Origin: CAZPNX01 sp964518765
Lineage (GTDB): Bacteria; Edwardsbacteria; AC1; EtOH8
Direction: 5' to 3'
Length of the DNA: 64,000 bases
Assembly: GCA_964518765.1 (NCBI GenBank)
Contig: CAZFJC010000005.1
Location: 61,156 to 125,155 of the forward strand
Part shown: one piece after another, positions 56,343 to 63,968 of the stretch
Numbering within the stretch: the stretch's first letter is position 1
Layout of the letters: every line of letters starts with the position of its first letter
Program-made: the position numbers and the translations under genes
The notes under the pieces: model-generated
Told to the model about the DNA's origin: nothing
Seen by the model: the letters and a program-made list of their open reading frames with translations, nothing else
The model's database searches: none

Positions 56343-57542
56343 TTATCTGCCATCCTGCGGCGTTTTCTCGTCTCCCGGCCGGCCCTTCCTGCGTTCCATT
56401 ATCCTGGCCACCGCCTCCCGCACTGATTCCTCCCGAAAGCCCGGCAATCTATTCCTAATTTCCTTGATCCTGGTGTCCGGCGGAACGTCGGACGCCTTGA
56501 CGCCCAGTTCACGGTAGATCTCTCCGATATCGATGCTGAATGTTTTCCCCACATCGCGAAGGGTCATGAAACCCCTGATACTTTGAGGATCCAGGGAGCC
56601 GTCCCTGGTCACCACCGCCTCCAGTGTCGGCTCCAGGGTCCTCCACATACCGGTGGCCATGGCCAGGCCGATGATGCCCAGGAACAGTGCCAGACCGGCC
56701 GACCCTACCACCAACGGGCGGAGGCTCCTTCCCATGATCCTTGTCTTGAGCGTCTCCTTCCCGGTGGGGCAGACTGCGACGCATTCCAGGCAGCTGATGC
56801 ACTCGGCGCTGTGCACGGCGTCCAGGTCGGCCACCGGGATGTCCACCGGGCAGGCTTTGGTGCACCGGTTGCACTTGATGCAGGTGTCCCTGTCTCTGGT
56901 AATCCTGAACAGGCTCAGCTTTTCGACCAAACCCAGGAACGCGCCCAGGGGACAGAGGTATTTGCAGAACACTCGGTCGTAGAAAAACGACAGGGCCATG
57001 GAGGCGGCTAGAACGACAAGCCCTATCAGGAACTCGTCGGCCAGTTCACCCCAGCCGGCCGGGATGTGGGCGTAGGCGGCGAAGGGATCATAGGGCGCTA
57101 TCACCAGGTCGCCCAGCCTCCAGGTGAAGAACAGGATCGCGGCCAGTGCCAGATATTTGAGGCCACGCAGCGGCCGGTCGATCCTCGGCGGCACGGACGG
57201 CCTTCTCTTCATCAGCCTTCGCCCCAGCCTGCCGGGCAGCTCCTGCAGGAATCCCAGGGCGCACAGCCAGCCGCAGAAGTAGCGCCCAAACGCCAGTGCC
57301 AGAAGGACGGCGCCGGCCAGGAGCACGAAATTGGCGCTGTTGGTCCGCTTCAGGAACTCGCCCCCGGCCGCCACTTTGTAGACGGTCTCCAGGGCGCCGA
57401 AGGGGCATATGGTATGGATGGAGGGCGAGCCTTTGGGGCCGCCCCCCAGGACCTGGTGGCGAACGGCGGCGATGGTGACGACCGCGAGAAATAGGGTCAA
57501 AATAGCCAGCCTGAGCGCCGTGGTCGTATTGATCTTCTTCAT
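56343..57542 (-). CDS. NapH/YccM-type membrane ferredoxin
   Basis: The 399-residue polytopic protein has ICPFGALETVY, two membrane CxxxCP-type motifs (FCGWLCALGF, FCKYLCPLGAF) and two cytoplasmic [4Fe-4S] motifs (CIKCNRCTKACP, CISCLECVAVCP). A further membrane helix and a ~100-residue soluble tail follow. NapH-type proteins carry electrons between quinol or ferredoxin pools and periplasmic partners. The start overlaps the stop of the upstream small ferredoxin as ATGA. Electron supply to the cluster enzymes is a reasonable inference. Confidence 0.88.
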   Translation of the reverse strand: MKKINTTTALRLAILTLFLAVVTIAAVRHQVLGGGPKGSPSIHTICPFGALETVYKVAAGGEFLKRTNSANFVLLAGAVLLALAFGRYFCGWLCALGFLQELPGRLGRRLMKRRPSVPPRIDRPLRGLKYLALAAILFFTWRLGDLVIAPYDPFAAYAHIPAGWGELADEFLIGLVVLAASMALSFFYDRVFCKYLCPLGAFLGLVEKLSLFRITRDRDTCIKCNRCTKACPVDIPVADLDAVHSAECISCLECVAVCPTGKETLKTRIMGRSLRPLVVGSAGLALFLGIIGLAMATGMWRTLEPTLEAVVTRDGSLDPQSIRGFMTLRDVGKTFSIDIGEIYRELGVKASDVPPDTRIKEIRNRLPGFREESVREAVARIMERRKGRPGDEKTPQDGR

Positions 57543-57832
57543 CGGACAGCCGAGAGCAGGTATTTGTCAAGATACCTCTGCTTGGCTTCATCGGAGCCGC
57601 ATTTGCCGAGGAGACGCTCCGCGGCCTTCAAGTTCTCCTCGACACTCAACGGCACCTGATCGCTGTCATGCCGCACGGCATCTCTCGGGCATATTTTATG
57701 GCAGGCGCCGCACCGGATGCACTCATCCATGTCTATCTGCGCGATCCGGCCCCTAAGCGCGATCGCATCCGCAGGGCATTCCGTTATGCATAGTCCGCAC
57801 CCAGTGCACATTGCCACGTCAACCCACGGCAT
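57539..57832 (-). CDS. 2[4Fe-4S] ferredoxin with helical C-terminal tail
   Basis: A 97-residue protein with CTGCGLCITECP and CIRCGACHKICP in the first half. A ~45-residue helical tail (VEENLKAAERLLGKCGSDEAKQ) follows and may dock a partner. It overlaps the upstream methyltransferase-like gene by 14 bp and the NapH-type gene by 4 bp. Tight coupling suggests that it feeds or drains the NapH-type protein. Confidence 0.9.
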   Translation of the reverse strand: MPWVDVAMCTGCGLCITECPADAIALRGRIAQIDMDECIRCGACHKICPRDAVRHDSDQVPLSVEENLKAAERLLGKCGSDEAKQRYLDKYLLSAVR

Positions 57833-58304
57833 TCGTTTCCTCCCATGCCCTGGTCCGTCTCATTGGGGGTTTCGGGAATATCGCCCATACCCTCGAGCGG
57901 TATTCGCGGTAATCCCGGCCGAATTTTTCCTCCAGGTACCGCTCCTCCTCTCCGATTAGTATCCTATATATAATATACATAAATACCGGAACGGTGATCC
58001 CGTTTACCGACCCCGTCATGACAACCACCCCCGGCGCGATGAACGATATCCAAGCCCCGTAGATGGGGTGCCTCATCAATCCGTAGACGCCGCTGGTGCA
58101 CAGTCGGCCGCGGCAGAAATACCGGTCTATGGTGAACGCCGACACCAGGTAGATACCGCACCCGACCGCCGCCAGCGCCGCGCCCGTCCAGAAGTTGGCC
58201 GCGGGGGATATGATGACGAACCTGAGGTCGGAAAACAGTGAATATTGGATGCTGGCCGCGGCCGCCGCGTAGAGGGCCGACAGGGCTGCGAACCTGGGCC
58301 CCAC
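57819..58304 (-). CDS. ICMT/PEMT-like membrane methyltransferase
   Basis: A 161-residue membrane protein with four hydrophobic helices. Its end (GVYGLMRHPIYGAWISFI, then EEERYLEEKFGRDYREYRSRVWAIFP) is that of isoprenylcysteine carboxyl methyltransferase-like proteins. In bacteria this family is widely distributed with unknown substrates, often near metal or redox genes. The start appears to be GTG at 58304. It overlaps the following ferredoxin gene by 14 bp. Confidence 0.82.
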   Translation of the reverse strand: MGPRFAALSALYAAAAASIQYSLFSDLRFVIISPAANFWTGAALAAVGCGIYLVSAFTIDRYFCRGRLCTSGVYGLMRHPIYGAWISFIAPGVVVMTGSVNGITVPVFMYIIYRILIGEEERYLEEKFGRDYREYRSRVWAIFPKPPMRRTRAWEETNAVG

Positions 58305-58372
58305 GCCCTACCTCGTCATGACTTCCCTTTCACCCGACTGATCGGACGCTGGGATCAAGCCGCCGTTTCCCT

Positions 58373-58630
58373 TCAATCTCCGCAGAGCGGCTTGTCGCAG
58401 CGCTGGTCCCGGCCGCAGCAGGTGCGCCCGGTGGTCTCCAGCGAACAGCCGCCGGAATTACCCCTGGGAACGGCGCCCCCTCCCTTCATGATGAAGCCGC
58501 CTCCGCCGGTAATCAGACGCTCGACGGTCCCGCCGCATTCCGGGCACGCGGTGAGGGCCTCCTCGGACATGGCCTGCTGCTGGGCGAACCTAGACCTGCA
58601 CGACCGGCACTGGTACTCGTAGGTCGGCAT
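58373..58630 (-). CDS. FmdB-family zinc-ribbon protein
   Basis: The 85-residue protein begins PTYEYQCRSCRSRF and has a second knuckle CPECGGTVERLI, the FmdB zinc-ribbon pattern. A Gly-rich stretch follows, then a Cys-rich end (GRTCCGRDQRCDKPLCG) that adds potential metal ligands. Members are regulators or zinc-binding accessory proteins of unclear role. It lies in the middle of the metal-sulfur cluster. Confidence 0.82.
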   Translation of the reverse strand: MPTYEYQCRSCRSRFAQQQAMSEEALTACPECGGTVERLITGGGGFIMKGGGAVPRGNSGGCSLETTGRTCCGRDQRCDKPLCGD

Positions 58631-58694
58631 GCACCCTCCTTCGCTTAGCCGTATGGCTTTTGTTCTACTCGACTATCCGTAGACTTTCGGATGT

Positions 58695-58997
58695 TCATTT
58701 TTTCTTCCTCAATTCCTCCTCCACCTCGCCCGCCCCCTCGTCATAGTATTTTTTCTCGTCCGGCGCCAGCTCATGGAGCAGCCTGAGGAACTCGCCGGCA
58801 TGCACCCTTTCCTCGTCGGCGATGTCCTTGAGCACCTCGATGGCCAGCTTATTGTCGGTTGACTCGGCCAGCTGCATGTACAGCTGGATGGCCTCGTACT
58901 CGGCGGCCACCATGAAGCGGATGGCCCGCACCAGCTCGCTGTTGGTCAGCTTACGGTCGCTGGCCATTCCCGAAAAGGGTGTTGCAAATTCAGGCAT
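58695..58997 (-). CDS. Encapsulated-ferritin-like (EncFtn/Flp) protein
   Basis: A 100-residue two-helix ferritin-like protein. NSELVRAIRFMVAAEYEAIQLY supplies the first Glu ligand, and VLKDIADEERVHAGEFLRLL supplies the E-x2-H pair. This is the half-ferritin layout of encapsulin cargo (compare the N-terminal domain fused to Pyrococcus encapsulin). No encapsulin shell gene is in this window. I chose the ATG at 58997, preceded by AAAGGAG; an upstream extension of 27 residues is spurious. It may store or oxidise iron for the cluster. Confidence 0.82.
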   Translation of the reverse strand: MPEFATPFSGMASDRKLTNSELVRAIRFMVAAEYEAIQLYMQLAESTDNKLAIEVLKDIADEERVHAGEFLRLLHELAPDEKKYYDEGAGEVEEELRKKK

Positions 58998-59053
58998 TGT
59001 TTTCTCCTTTCGCTTTATCGGTTTTCGGCTGTCGTTCTGATTGTTTTCATTCA

Positions 59054-59815
59054 CTAGCCATTTCTTGCTCGGAAGCACCAGCGCGAGTGGCCCATCGTTG
59101 CGCAGAACCCCGCAGCGGTGATGCCGTAGAGCACTAACTGCTTGCCCTCATTCTCAGCCAGTCCGGCGATCTCATCGTAGGTCCCGTTGGCCAACGAAGT
59201 GCCGGTGGCTATTATGAGGTCTGAGCAACGGACCAGCTCGGCTATCCTGGTCCGCCCGTCCATTATAACAGCGCCCTTCCTTGGCTTGCCGATATTCGCT
59301 GGATTGAGATCGGCAAGGCACACGTTACCCGGGCCAAACTTGTCTATCAGGGCCTCGGCGATGGCCGGATTGAGTCCGATCAAGCCCGCTTTTCTCGCGC
59401 CCAGATCCCAAGCCCTATTGGCCATCTCGGCGGCGCAGCCCTCCGGGTCCTCGTCCCTGCAGTGCACCGTGCCCCTGGCCAGTCCCAGATGGCACATGGC
59501 CGCATTGGCCGCGGCTAGGAAGATTGCCCGCTCCCGGCTCGTTCCCAACGGCATGCTGACGATCTCCCCCAATCGTCCCGAAAAGCTGGCCGGCGCATCG
59601 GTGAACGCCTGCCCCCTCGAGCCTAGAATGACGGCCTCTATCACCCTCTCCCGGCCCTCGATGATGGGATAGTCCCGGCGCTGGGGATTGCCGATGGCCT
59701 CCTGGGGCGTCAGCGGTTTCACCGTGACCAGCACCTCGGCGTCGTCCAGTGATTTGCCTTTCAGCGCTTCCTGCAGCCTCTCCCGGAACAGCTCGATGGC
59801 AGGCTTCGGGTTCAT
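59054..59815 (-). CDS. DUF364 putative heavy-metal chelation protein
   Basis: The 253-residue protein fits the DUF364/DUF4213 family, with a mixed alpha/beta N-domain and a Rossmann-like C-domain (KAGLIGLNPAIAEALIDKFG, CLADLNPANIGK, CSDLIIATGTSLANGTYDEI). It ends in GITAAGFCATMGHSRWC. Related proteins occur with molybdenum, nitrogenase and siderophore genes, and a metal-binding role is proposed but unproven. Its ATG overlaps the TSUP stop as ATGA. The longer frame runs into the TSUP gene. Confidence 0.85.
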   Translation of the reverse strand: MNPKPAIELFRERLQEALKGKSLDDAEVLVTVKPLTPQEAIGNPQRRDYPIIEGRERVIEAVILGSRGQAFTDAPASFSGRLGEIVSMPLGTSRERAIFLAAANAAMCHLGLARGTVHCRDEDPEGCAAEMANRAWDLGARKAGLIGLNPAIAEALIDKFGPGNVCLADLNPANIGKPRKGAVIMDGRTRIAELVRCSDLIIATGTSLANGTYDEIAGLAENEGKQLVLYGITAAGFCATMGHSRWCFRARNG

Positions 59816-60606
59816 GGCATCACCTTTAGTCCCGAATGGATGAATTGTATCGACACCCATACGAACACCAGTCCGAACAGCAGCATTAGCAATCGGGACG
59901 GCGCCCGGTGGTTGACGGCCGCCCCCAGCTGGGACCCGGCCAGGCATCCCAGGCACACCGGCAGCGCCGTTGAAATGTCGACGTAGCCCTGGGCGTACTT
60001 GAAGGCGGCGCTGATCAGAGCGTTGGCGCAGAAGCAGACCAGCGCCGAACCGATGGCCACCTTGACCGGGCTCTTGAAGAGATAGCGGAAGGCGGGCACC
60101 AGCACCGCGCCGGTGCCGATGCCGAACAAACCGGGCAGAATGCCGGCGATCACTCCCAGGGCGACCTTGCCCGAAGCGGTGCCGCCCATGGTCGCCGGCG
60201 TCGGATCGTTATCTTGGTCGCGCTTGGTAAATACATCCCAGATGATGCGCAGCGACAGCAGACTGAATACGCATCCGATGCCTAGGTCCAGCCATTGGCC
60301 CCGCCGCGCCAGCTGGAGAAAAAGCACCGAAAAGATGACGGTCGAGGCGGCGCCGCTTAGGATCACGGGCAGCAAACGGCGTACCGGCACGTGTCCCATC
60401 CGGTAATGCTTGATCCCGCCCCCCAGCGTGGTGCAGAAAACCGCGGCCACCGTGGTCCCGGCCGCTTCCGCTGGGGACAGACCCACGAAGAAGCGAAGCA
60501 CCGGCATCAGAATGACGCCGCCGCCGATCCCCAGCAGGCCCCCTAACAGGCCGGCCGATAATCCGACGGCCAGCAGCACCATCCAGGTGTCGGCGGCATG
60601 GGCCAT
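59812..60606 (-). CDS. TSUP (TauE/SafE) family sulfur-compound permease, intact copy
   Basis: The 264-residue inner-membrane protein has about eight helices in two repeats, each opening with a Gly-rich motif: LLGGLLGIGGGVILMPVL and LPGLFGIGTGAVLVPAF. The HYRMGHVPVRRLLPVI segment is typical of the family. TSUP proteins move sulfite, thiosulfate, sulfoacetate or similar anions. Here it may supply sulfur to the metal-sulfur cluster locus (inference). The start is the ATG at 60606, two bases before the upstream stop. Confidence 0.88.
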   Translation of the reverse strand: MAHAADTWMVLLAVGLSAGLLGGLLGIGGGVILMPVLRFFVGLSPAEAAGTTVAAVFCTTLGGGIKHYRMGHVPVRRLLPVILSGAASTVIFSVLFLQLARRGQWLDLGIGCVFSLLSLRIIWDVFTKRDQDNDPTPATMGGTASGKVALGVIAGILPGLFGIGTGAVLVPAFRYLFKSPVKVAIGSALVCFCANALISAAFKYAQGYVDISTALPVCLGCLAGSQLGAAVNHRAPSRLLMLLFGLVFVWVSIQFIHSGLKVMP

Positions 60607-60607
60607 C

Positions 60608-61453
60608 TCACAACGCTTTCTTGATCGCGGTTTCGAGCCTCTGCCACAATACGTCGAACAGGCCGCGGTACTCTGGCAGGGCTTCAACCATCAGCCTCCC
60701 TTTCGAGTACTCCTCGGCTATCCGTCGGTCGTCGGGGATCTCGGCCATTATGGGGATGCCTTCCCTTCGGCAGTAGTCGTGTACCCGGCCGTCGCCGGCC
60801 CCAAGCCGGTTTACCAGGACGCCGAAGGGCAGCTTCAGCTCCCGGATCATGTCCACCGCCAGCTTGAGGTCATGGAGGCCGAAGGGTGTGGGTTCGGTCA
60901 CCAGAAGGACGAAGTCGGCTCCCCGGACGGCGGCTACCACCGGACATGAGGTGCCCGGCGGCGCGTCGATTATCACTGGCGTCTCCTGGGTCATTCTTCT
61001 CTTGACCTCACGGATCAGCGGGGGTGCCAGCGAAACGCCTACATCGAGCCTCCCTTGAACCAGCCTGATGTCGCTGCAATCCAAGGTCTCGACCATCCCA
61101 ATCCTCTTTTCCCTCTCGCTGATCGCCTTTTTGGGACAGACAAGCAAGCAGCCTCCGCAGCCGTGGCACAGCTCCGGAAAGACGATGGGCGCTGGCTTAA
61201 CCGCAGCGATGGCGTGGAAGCGGCAGAAGCGGCCGCACTCGCCGCACAGGTCGCAGAGTCCGACGTCGATCTCCGGGACCGGCAGGGTCACCACCGACTC
61301 GTCCCTCGATACGCCCTTCAGGAAGAGGTGAGCGTTGGGCTCCTCTACGTCGCAGTCCAGAAGCTGGACGGGTCGGCCCAATGACTTGGCTAGGTTCAAG
61401 GAGACGGTGGTCTTACCTGTGCCGCCCTTGCCCGAGGCTACGGCCAGTATCAT
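60608..61453 (-). CDS. MinD-superfamily ATPase with inserted ferredoxin domain, copy 2
   Basis: A 281-residue paralogue of the 54501-55370 product: P-loop SGKGGTGKTTVSLNLA, LLDCDVEEPNAHLFL, and ferredoxin motifs CDLCGECGRFC and CHGCGGCLLVCP. It continues with VIIDAPPGTSCPVVAAVRGADFVLLVTEP and GVLVNRLGAGD. Such genes usually come in pairs, as here, though the two copies are 5 kb apart. The start overlaps the DUF89 stop as ATGA, and the longer frame is a shadow. Confidence 0.92.
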   Translation of the reverse strand: MILAVASGKGGTGKTTVSLNLAKSLGRPVQLLDCDVEEPNAHLFLKGVSRDESVVTLPVPEIDVGLCDLCGECGRFCRFHAIAAVKPAPIVFPELCHGCGGCLLVCPKKAISEREKRIGMVETLDCSDIRLVQGRLDVGVSLAPPLIREVKRRMTQETPVIIDAPPGTSCPVVAAVRGADFVLLVTEPTPFGLHDLKLAVDMIRELKLPFGVLVNRLGAGDGRVHDYCRREGIPIMAEIPDDRRIAEEYSKGRLMVEALPEYRGLFDVLWQRLETAIKKAL

Positions 61454-62322
61454 TCCGCCCCTCCGGGGGCCGGCTCCGACCTGGCCACCACCCATGACCC
61501 TGGCGGATAACCGACATGCGCCGCCGCCACCTGGCACTTGGCTTGGAATAGGAAGAACACCTCTCGGGGCGCCTCGCTCAGTGTCTCGTAGTTTCCCTGC
61601 CCTTTGGCGATGACCATGTCGGCTTTTCGGAAACGGTCGATAAATTCTGGTTTGCAGTCCTCGAGTATGGTCCCGGGCGCGTCGGAGCCGTTGTCGATGA
61701 CCTCGGCCATCCTGTCCAGGCCGACCGCCGCCGCATCCTCCATGGTGGCGTCGTTAATGGCCGACCTCCCACGCACCGCCACCGTCACCCGGTCCGGCCC
61801 CAGGCGTTTTACCAGCAGGCGGTCGAAGGCGATCTCCCCGGCGTTGTCCGCCAGGTAGAGTATCCGCTTGGCGGCCTGGACGGCCTTGCGAAAATTCTCC
61901 CATTCGCCCTGGAGCGGCTCGGCCTCCGCCTTGTCTATCGACCCCCTTACCCTGGCCTCGTCGAGTTCGCCGCCGACGCCCATGTCGATGATGTTGCCGG
62001 CAACCGCCAGACGGGCCGCCGCCATCAGGGCATCGGGCGATCTTTCGACCATAGCCTCCAACTCTGGCAGCAACGACATGGCCATGGCGTTCTGCCGCTG
62101 CTTGGCCTGGCGGTAGGGATCCGGGTTGCCCGACAGCTCCCTCAACAGACGGTGGATGCGCTGTCCCATCACCGGCGGGGGCAGGTTCAAATCCATATCC
62201 CCGGCCCAGTGCAGCACCCGCCTCATCAGTTCCTCCTGGAGGCGGCGGTCACAGGACACCATCCGAGAGGCTTCCAACGCCTGGCGCATGAAGCATGGTA
62301 GGCAGTCGAGGTGGGTCCTCAT
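61450..62322 (-). CDS. DUF89/ARMT1-like metal-dependent phosphatase
   Basis: The 290-residue protein is of the DUF89 family, metal-dependent damage-control phosphatases. Marks are HLDCLPCFMRQALE (CxxC) at the N-terminus, LYLADNAGEIAFDRLLVKRLG (the metal-binding Asp-Asn), VIDNGSDAPGTIL and VIAKGQGNYETLSE. Archaeal-type DUF89 proteins with the CxxC occur near metal-sulfur genes. The substrate is unknown. It overlaps trmO and the MinD gene at both ends by 4 bp. Confidence 0.88.
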   Translation of the reverse strand: MRTHLDCLPCFMRQALEASRMVSCDRRLQEELMRRVLHWAGDMDLNLPPPVMGQRIHRLLRELSGNPDPYRQAKQRQNAMAMSLLPELEAMVERSPDALMAAARLAVAGNIIDMGVGGELDEARVRGSIDKAEAEPLQGEWENFRKAVQAAKRILYLADNAGEIAFDRLLVKRLGPDRVTVAVRGRSAINDATMEDAAAVGLDRMAEVIDNGSDAPGTILEDCKPEFIDRFRKADMVIAKGQGNYETLSEAPREVFFLFQAKCQVAAAHVGYPPGSWVVARSEPAPGGAE

Positions 62323-62807
62323 CCCGGCGATCCCCGGCGTCCGCGCCTTTGGATCACCTCCTCGTCCACCTGGTCCTGCCAGCCGTTGCGAGTAGTGTGA
62401 ATGCGATCGAACTTCACGGAATAGGGCTTGATGTCCAAAAGCGGGGTGCCGTCCAGCATATCCGCGCCATCGAAATGCAGGATATTGCCCTCGACTTTGA
62501 TAAGCTCCACTACGCTCAGGCCGATGGCGTTGGGACGGCTGGGGGACCGGGTGGCAAACACCCCGCGTTCCTGGTCTTGGAGGAAGGGCCGGGTGATCAG
62601 CTTAGCCGGACCTGCCTGGTGAAGATGGTAGATCAGATAAATATGGGAAAAGCCGTTTAGGTCCCTTAGACCCTCGGCGTATTCGGGAAAGACCTCGGCC
62701 CGTCCCGGGCATCCTTTGGCGAATTCCGGCTGTATGGGCGTATCCTCGCCCCGGAGATGGGTGCTGCGGATGACCCCGATGGGACGGAAGGTGACTTCCT
62801 CGCTCAC
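62319..62807 (-). CDS. TrmO-family tRNA N6-threonylcarbamoyladenosine methyltransferase (TsaA fold)
   Basis: A 162-residue single-sheet barrel protein: FRPIGVIRSTH, FPEYAEGLRDLNGFSHIYLIYHLH, RGVFATRSPSRPNAIGLSVVEL and the end DGTPLLDIKPY. Escherichia coli TrmO methylates t6A in tRNA-Thr using SAM. Archaeal and anaerobe homologues often sit beside molybdenum/NifX-like genes, as here, and may act on something else. It overlaps NifX copy 2 and DUF89 by 4 bp each. Confidence 0.88.
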   Translation of the reverse strand: MSEEVTFRPIGVIRSTHLRGEDTPIQPEFAKGCPGRAEVFPEYAEGLRDLNGFSHIYLIYHLHQAGPAKLITRPFLQDQERGVFATRSPSRPNAIGLSVVELIKVEGNILHFDGADMLDGTPLLDIKPYSVKFDRIHTTRNGWQDQVDEEVIQRRGRRGSPG

Positions 62808-63166
62808 ACCCAGTGGCTCTCCACATCCGAGGATCCGGCCTCCTTAAGCTGGCCGGACTGGTAGCGCTTCAGGGCCTCGGCTACGGTCGGGGCGTCGGTG
62901 TTATAAACCTTGATCCCGGCCGCCTTCAGCACCTGGAAGGCCTTGGGCCCGCAGTGGCCGGTTACTATAGCCTGAGCTCCGGAGAGCGACACGGCCGTGG
63001 CCGACTGCACCCCCGCCCCCTGGGCCGCGTTCAAGTTCTGCTGGTTGTCGATGATCTCTACGGCCTTCCTCTCCAGGTCGTAGATCAGGAATTTGGGCGC
63101 CCGCCCGAAGCGGCCGTCCAACGGGCTGTCCAGGCTGTCACCCGAGGTGGTGAAGGCGATTTTCAT
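62804..63166 (-). CDS. NifX/NifB-C-fold metal-cluster-binding protein, copy 2
   Basis: The 120-residue protein (COG1433) begins MKIAFTTSGDSLDSPLDGRFGRAPKFLIYDL, with the DGRFGRAP form common in MinD-linked members, and has AQGAGVQSATAVSLSGAQAIVTGHCGPKAFQVL. The GHCGPKA loop supplies a Cys and His for metal binding. It is expected to accept a metal-sulfur cluster from the neighbouring MinD/Mrp ATPases. It lies 11 bp downstream of the broken TSUP gene. Confidence 0.9.
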   Translation of the reverse strand: MKIAFTTSGDSLDSPLDGRFGRAPKFLIYDLERKAVEIIDNQQNLNAAQGAGVQSATAVSLSGAQAIVTGHCGPKAFQVLKAAGIKVYNTDAPTVAEALKRYQSGQLKEAGSSDVESHWV

Positions 63167-63177
63167 TTTCTAAACTT

Positions 63178-63937
63178 TTAAATGTGGATATTGAAATAGA
63201 TCAAAATGTACTTGAGGGAAACGTACAGGAAAAGCAGGCCGAACAGCACCTTGAGGATATGCGGCTTGAACCTGGCCACCAGTTTGGCGCCATAGAAGGC
63301 GCCGACCAAGGCCCCGATACCCAGCACCACGGCCACCGGTATGTTCACTACTCCCTGGATTTTCTTAAAGACGGTGCCCACCAGCGCCATCCAAACGAAA
63401 GCGGCCTAGAAGGTGCCGATGGCCAGCTTCATCGGCGCCCTGAGAGAAATTGATGAAGGCTGGCACCAGGGCATAGCCGCCGCCCAAGCCGATGATGCCG
63501 GTGATAGTGCCGATCAATGATCCCGGTATGTTTTTGGTATGTGGCTGGCCCGGAATATTTACGTGGTGCGATTCGTGCCCCTTGACGAACAGGCCCTCGT
63601 ACAGCATCCTCAGGGAGACGACGATGAAGGCGATGCCGATGATGAGGTCTATGACCTCCCGGTAGGGCTTGACGTAGCCGAAGATCAAGGAACCGATGAT
63701 CACACCCAGGACTCCGGAATAGCCTACCAGGATGGCCGTCTCTTTGTCGACGTTTTTCATCCTGTAGTGTTGTATGGCTCCCGACGTAGCGGTGAAGACC
63801 ACCGCCACCGCCGGATCGAAATGAAAGCCGAAACGGATGACCGGCATCATCAGGGTGCAGCCTCCGGTGCCCAGAAGGCCGCCGACCACTCCGGCCAGGA
63901 AGCCGGTAGCCAGATATATTATGTACATCACAATCAT
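63178..63937 (-). pseudogene. TSUP family permease, disrupted by a frameshift and an in-frame TAG
   Basis: Residues of the N-terminal repeat (LAGVVGGLLGTGGCTLMMPVI) and the start of the second (ITGIIGLGGGYALVPAFINF) read well down to about 63447. The frame then shifts by one: the continuation (APMKLAIGTF, then AAFVWMALVGTVFKKIQG) is in another frame. A TAG stands between those two blocks, at about 63405-63407. Two independent lesions suggest a decaying gene rather than a single read error, although sequencing error is possible. The paralogue at 59812-60606 is intact. Confidence 0.78.
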
Positions 63938-63939
63938 CG

Positions 63940-63968
63940 GTTTATTATGAGGTGGACCCCATTGTCAA
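63940..63968 (-). promoter_or_regulatory. Possible promoter of the metal-sulfur cluster
   Basis: On the minus strand: -35 TTGACA (63963-63968), a 17-bp spacer, and a weak -10 ATAAAC (63940-63945). The predicted start would fall at the first codons of the TSUP frame, so the mRNA would be nearly leaderless. The weak -10 makes this tentative. Confidence 0.3.

Noticed and set aside
63395..63450. In-frame TAG in the TSUP gene as a recoded (pyrrolysine or readthrough) codon
   Set aside because: A frameshift occurs in the same stretch and TSUP permeases are not known to use recoding. Decay or error is simpler.
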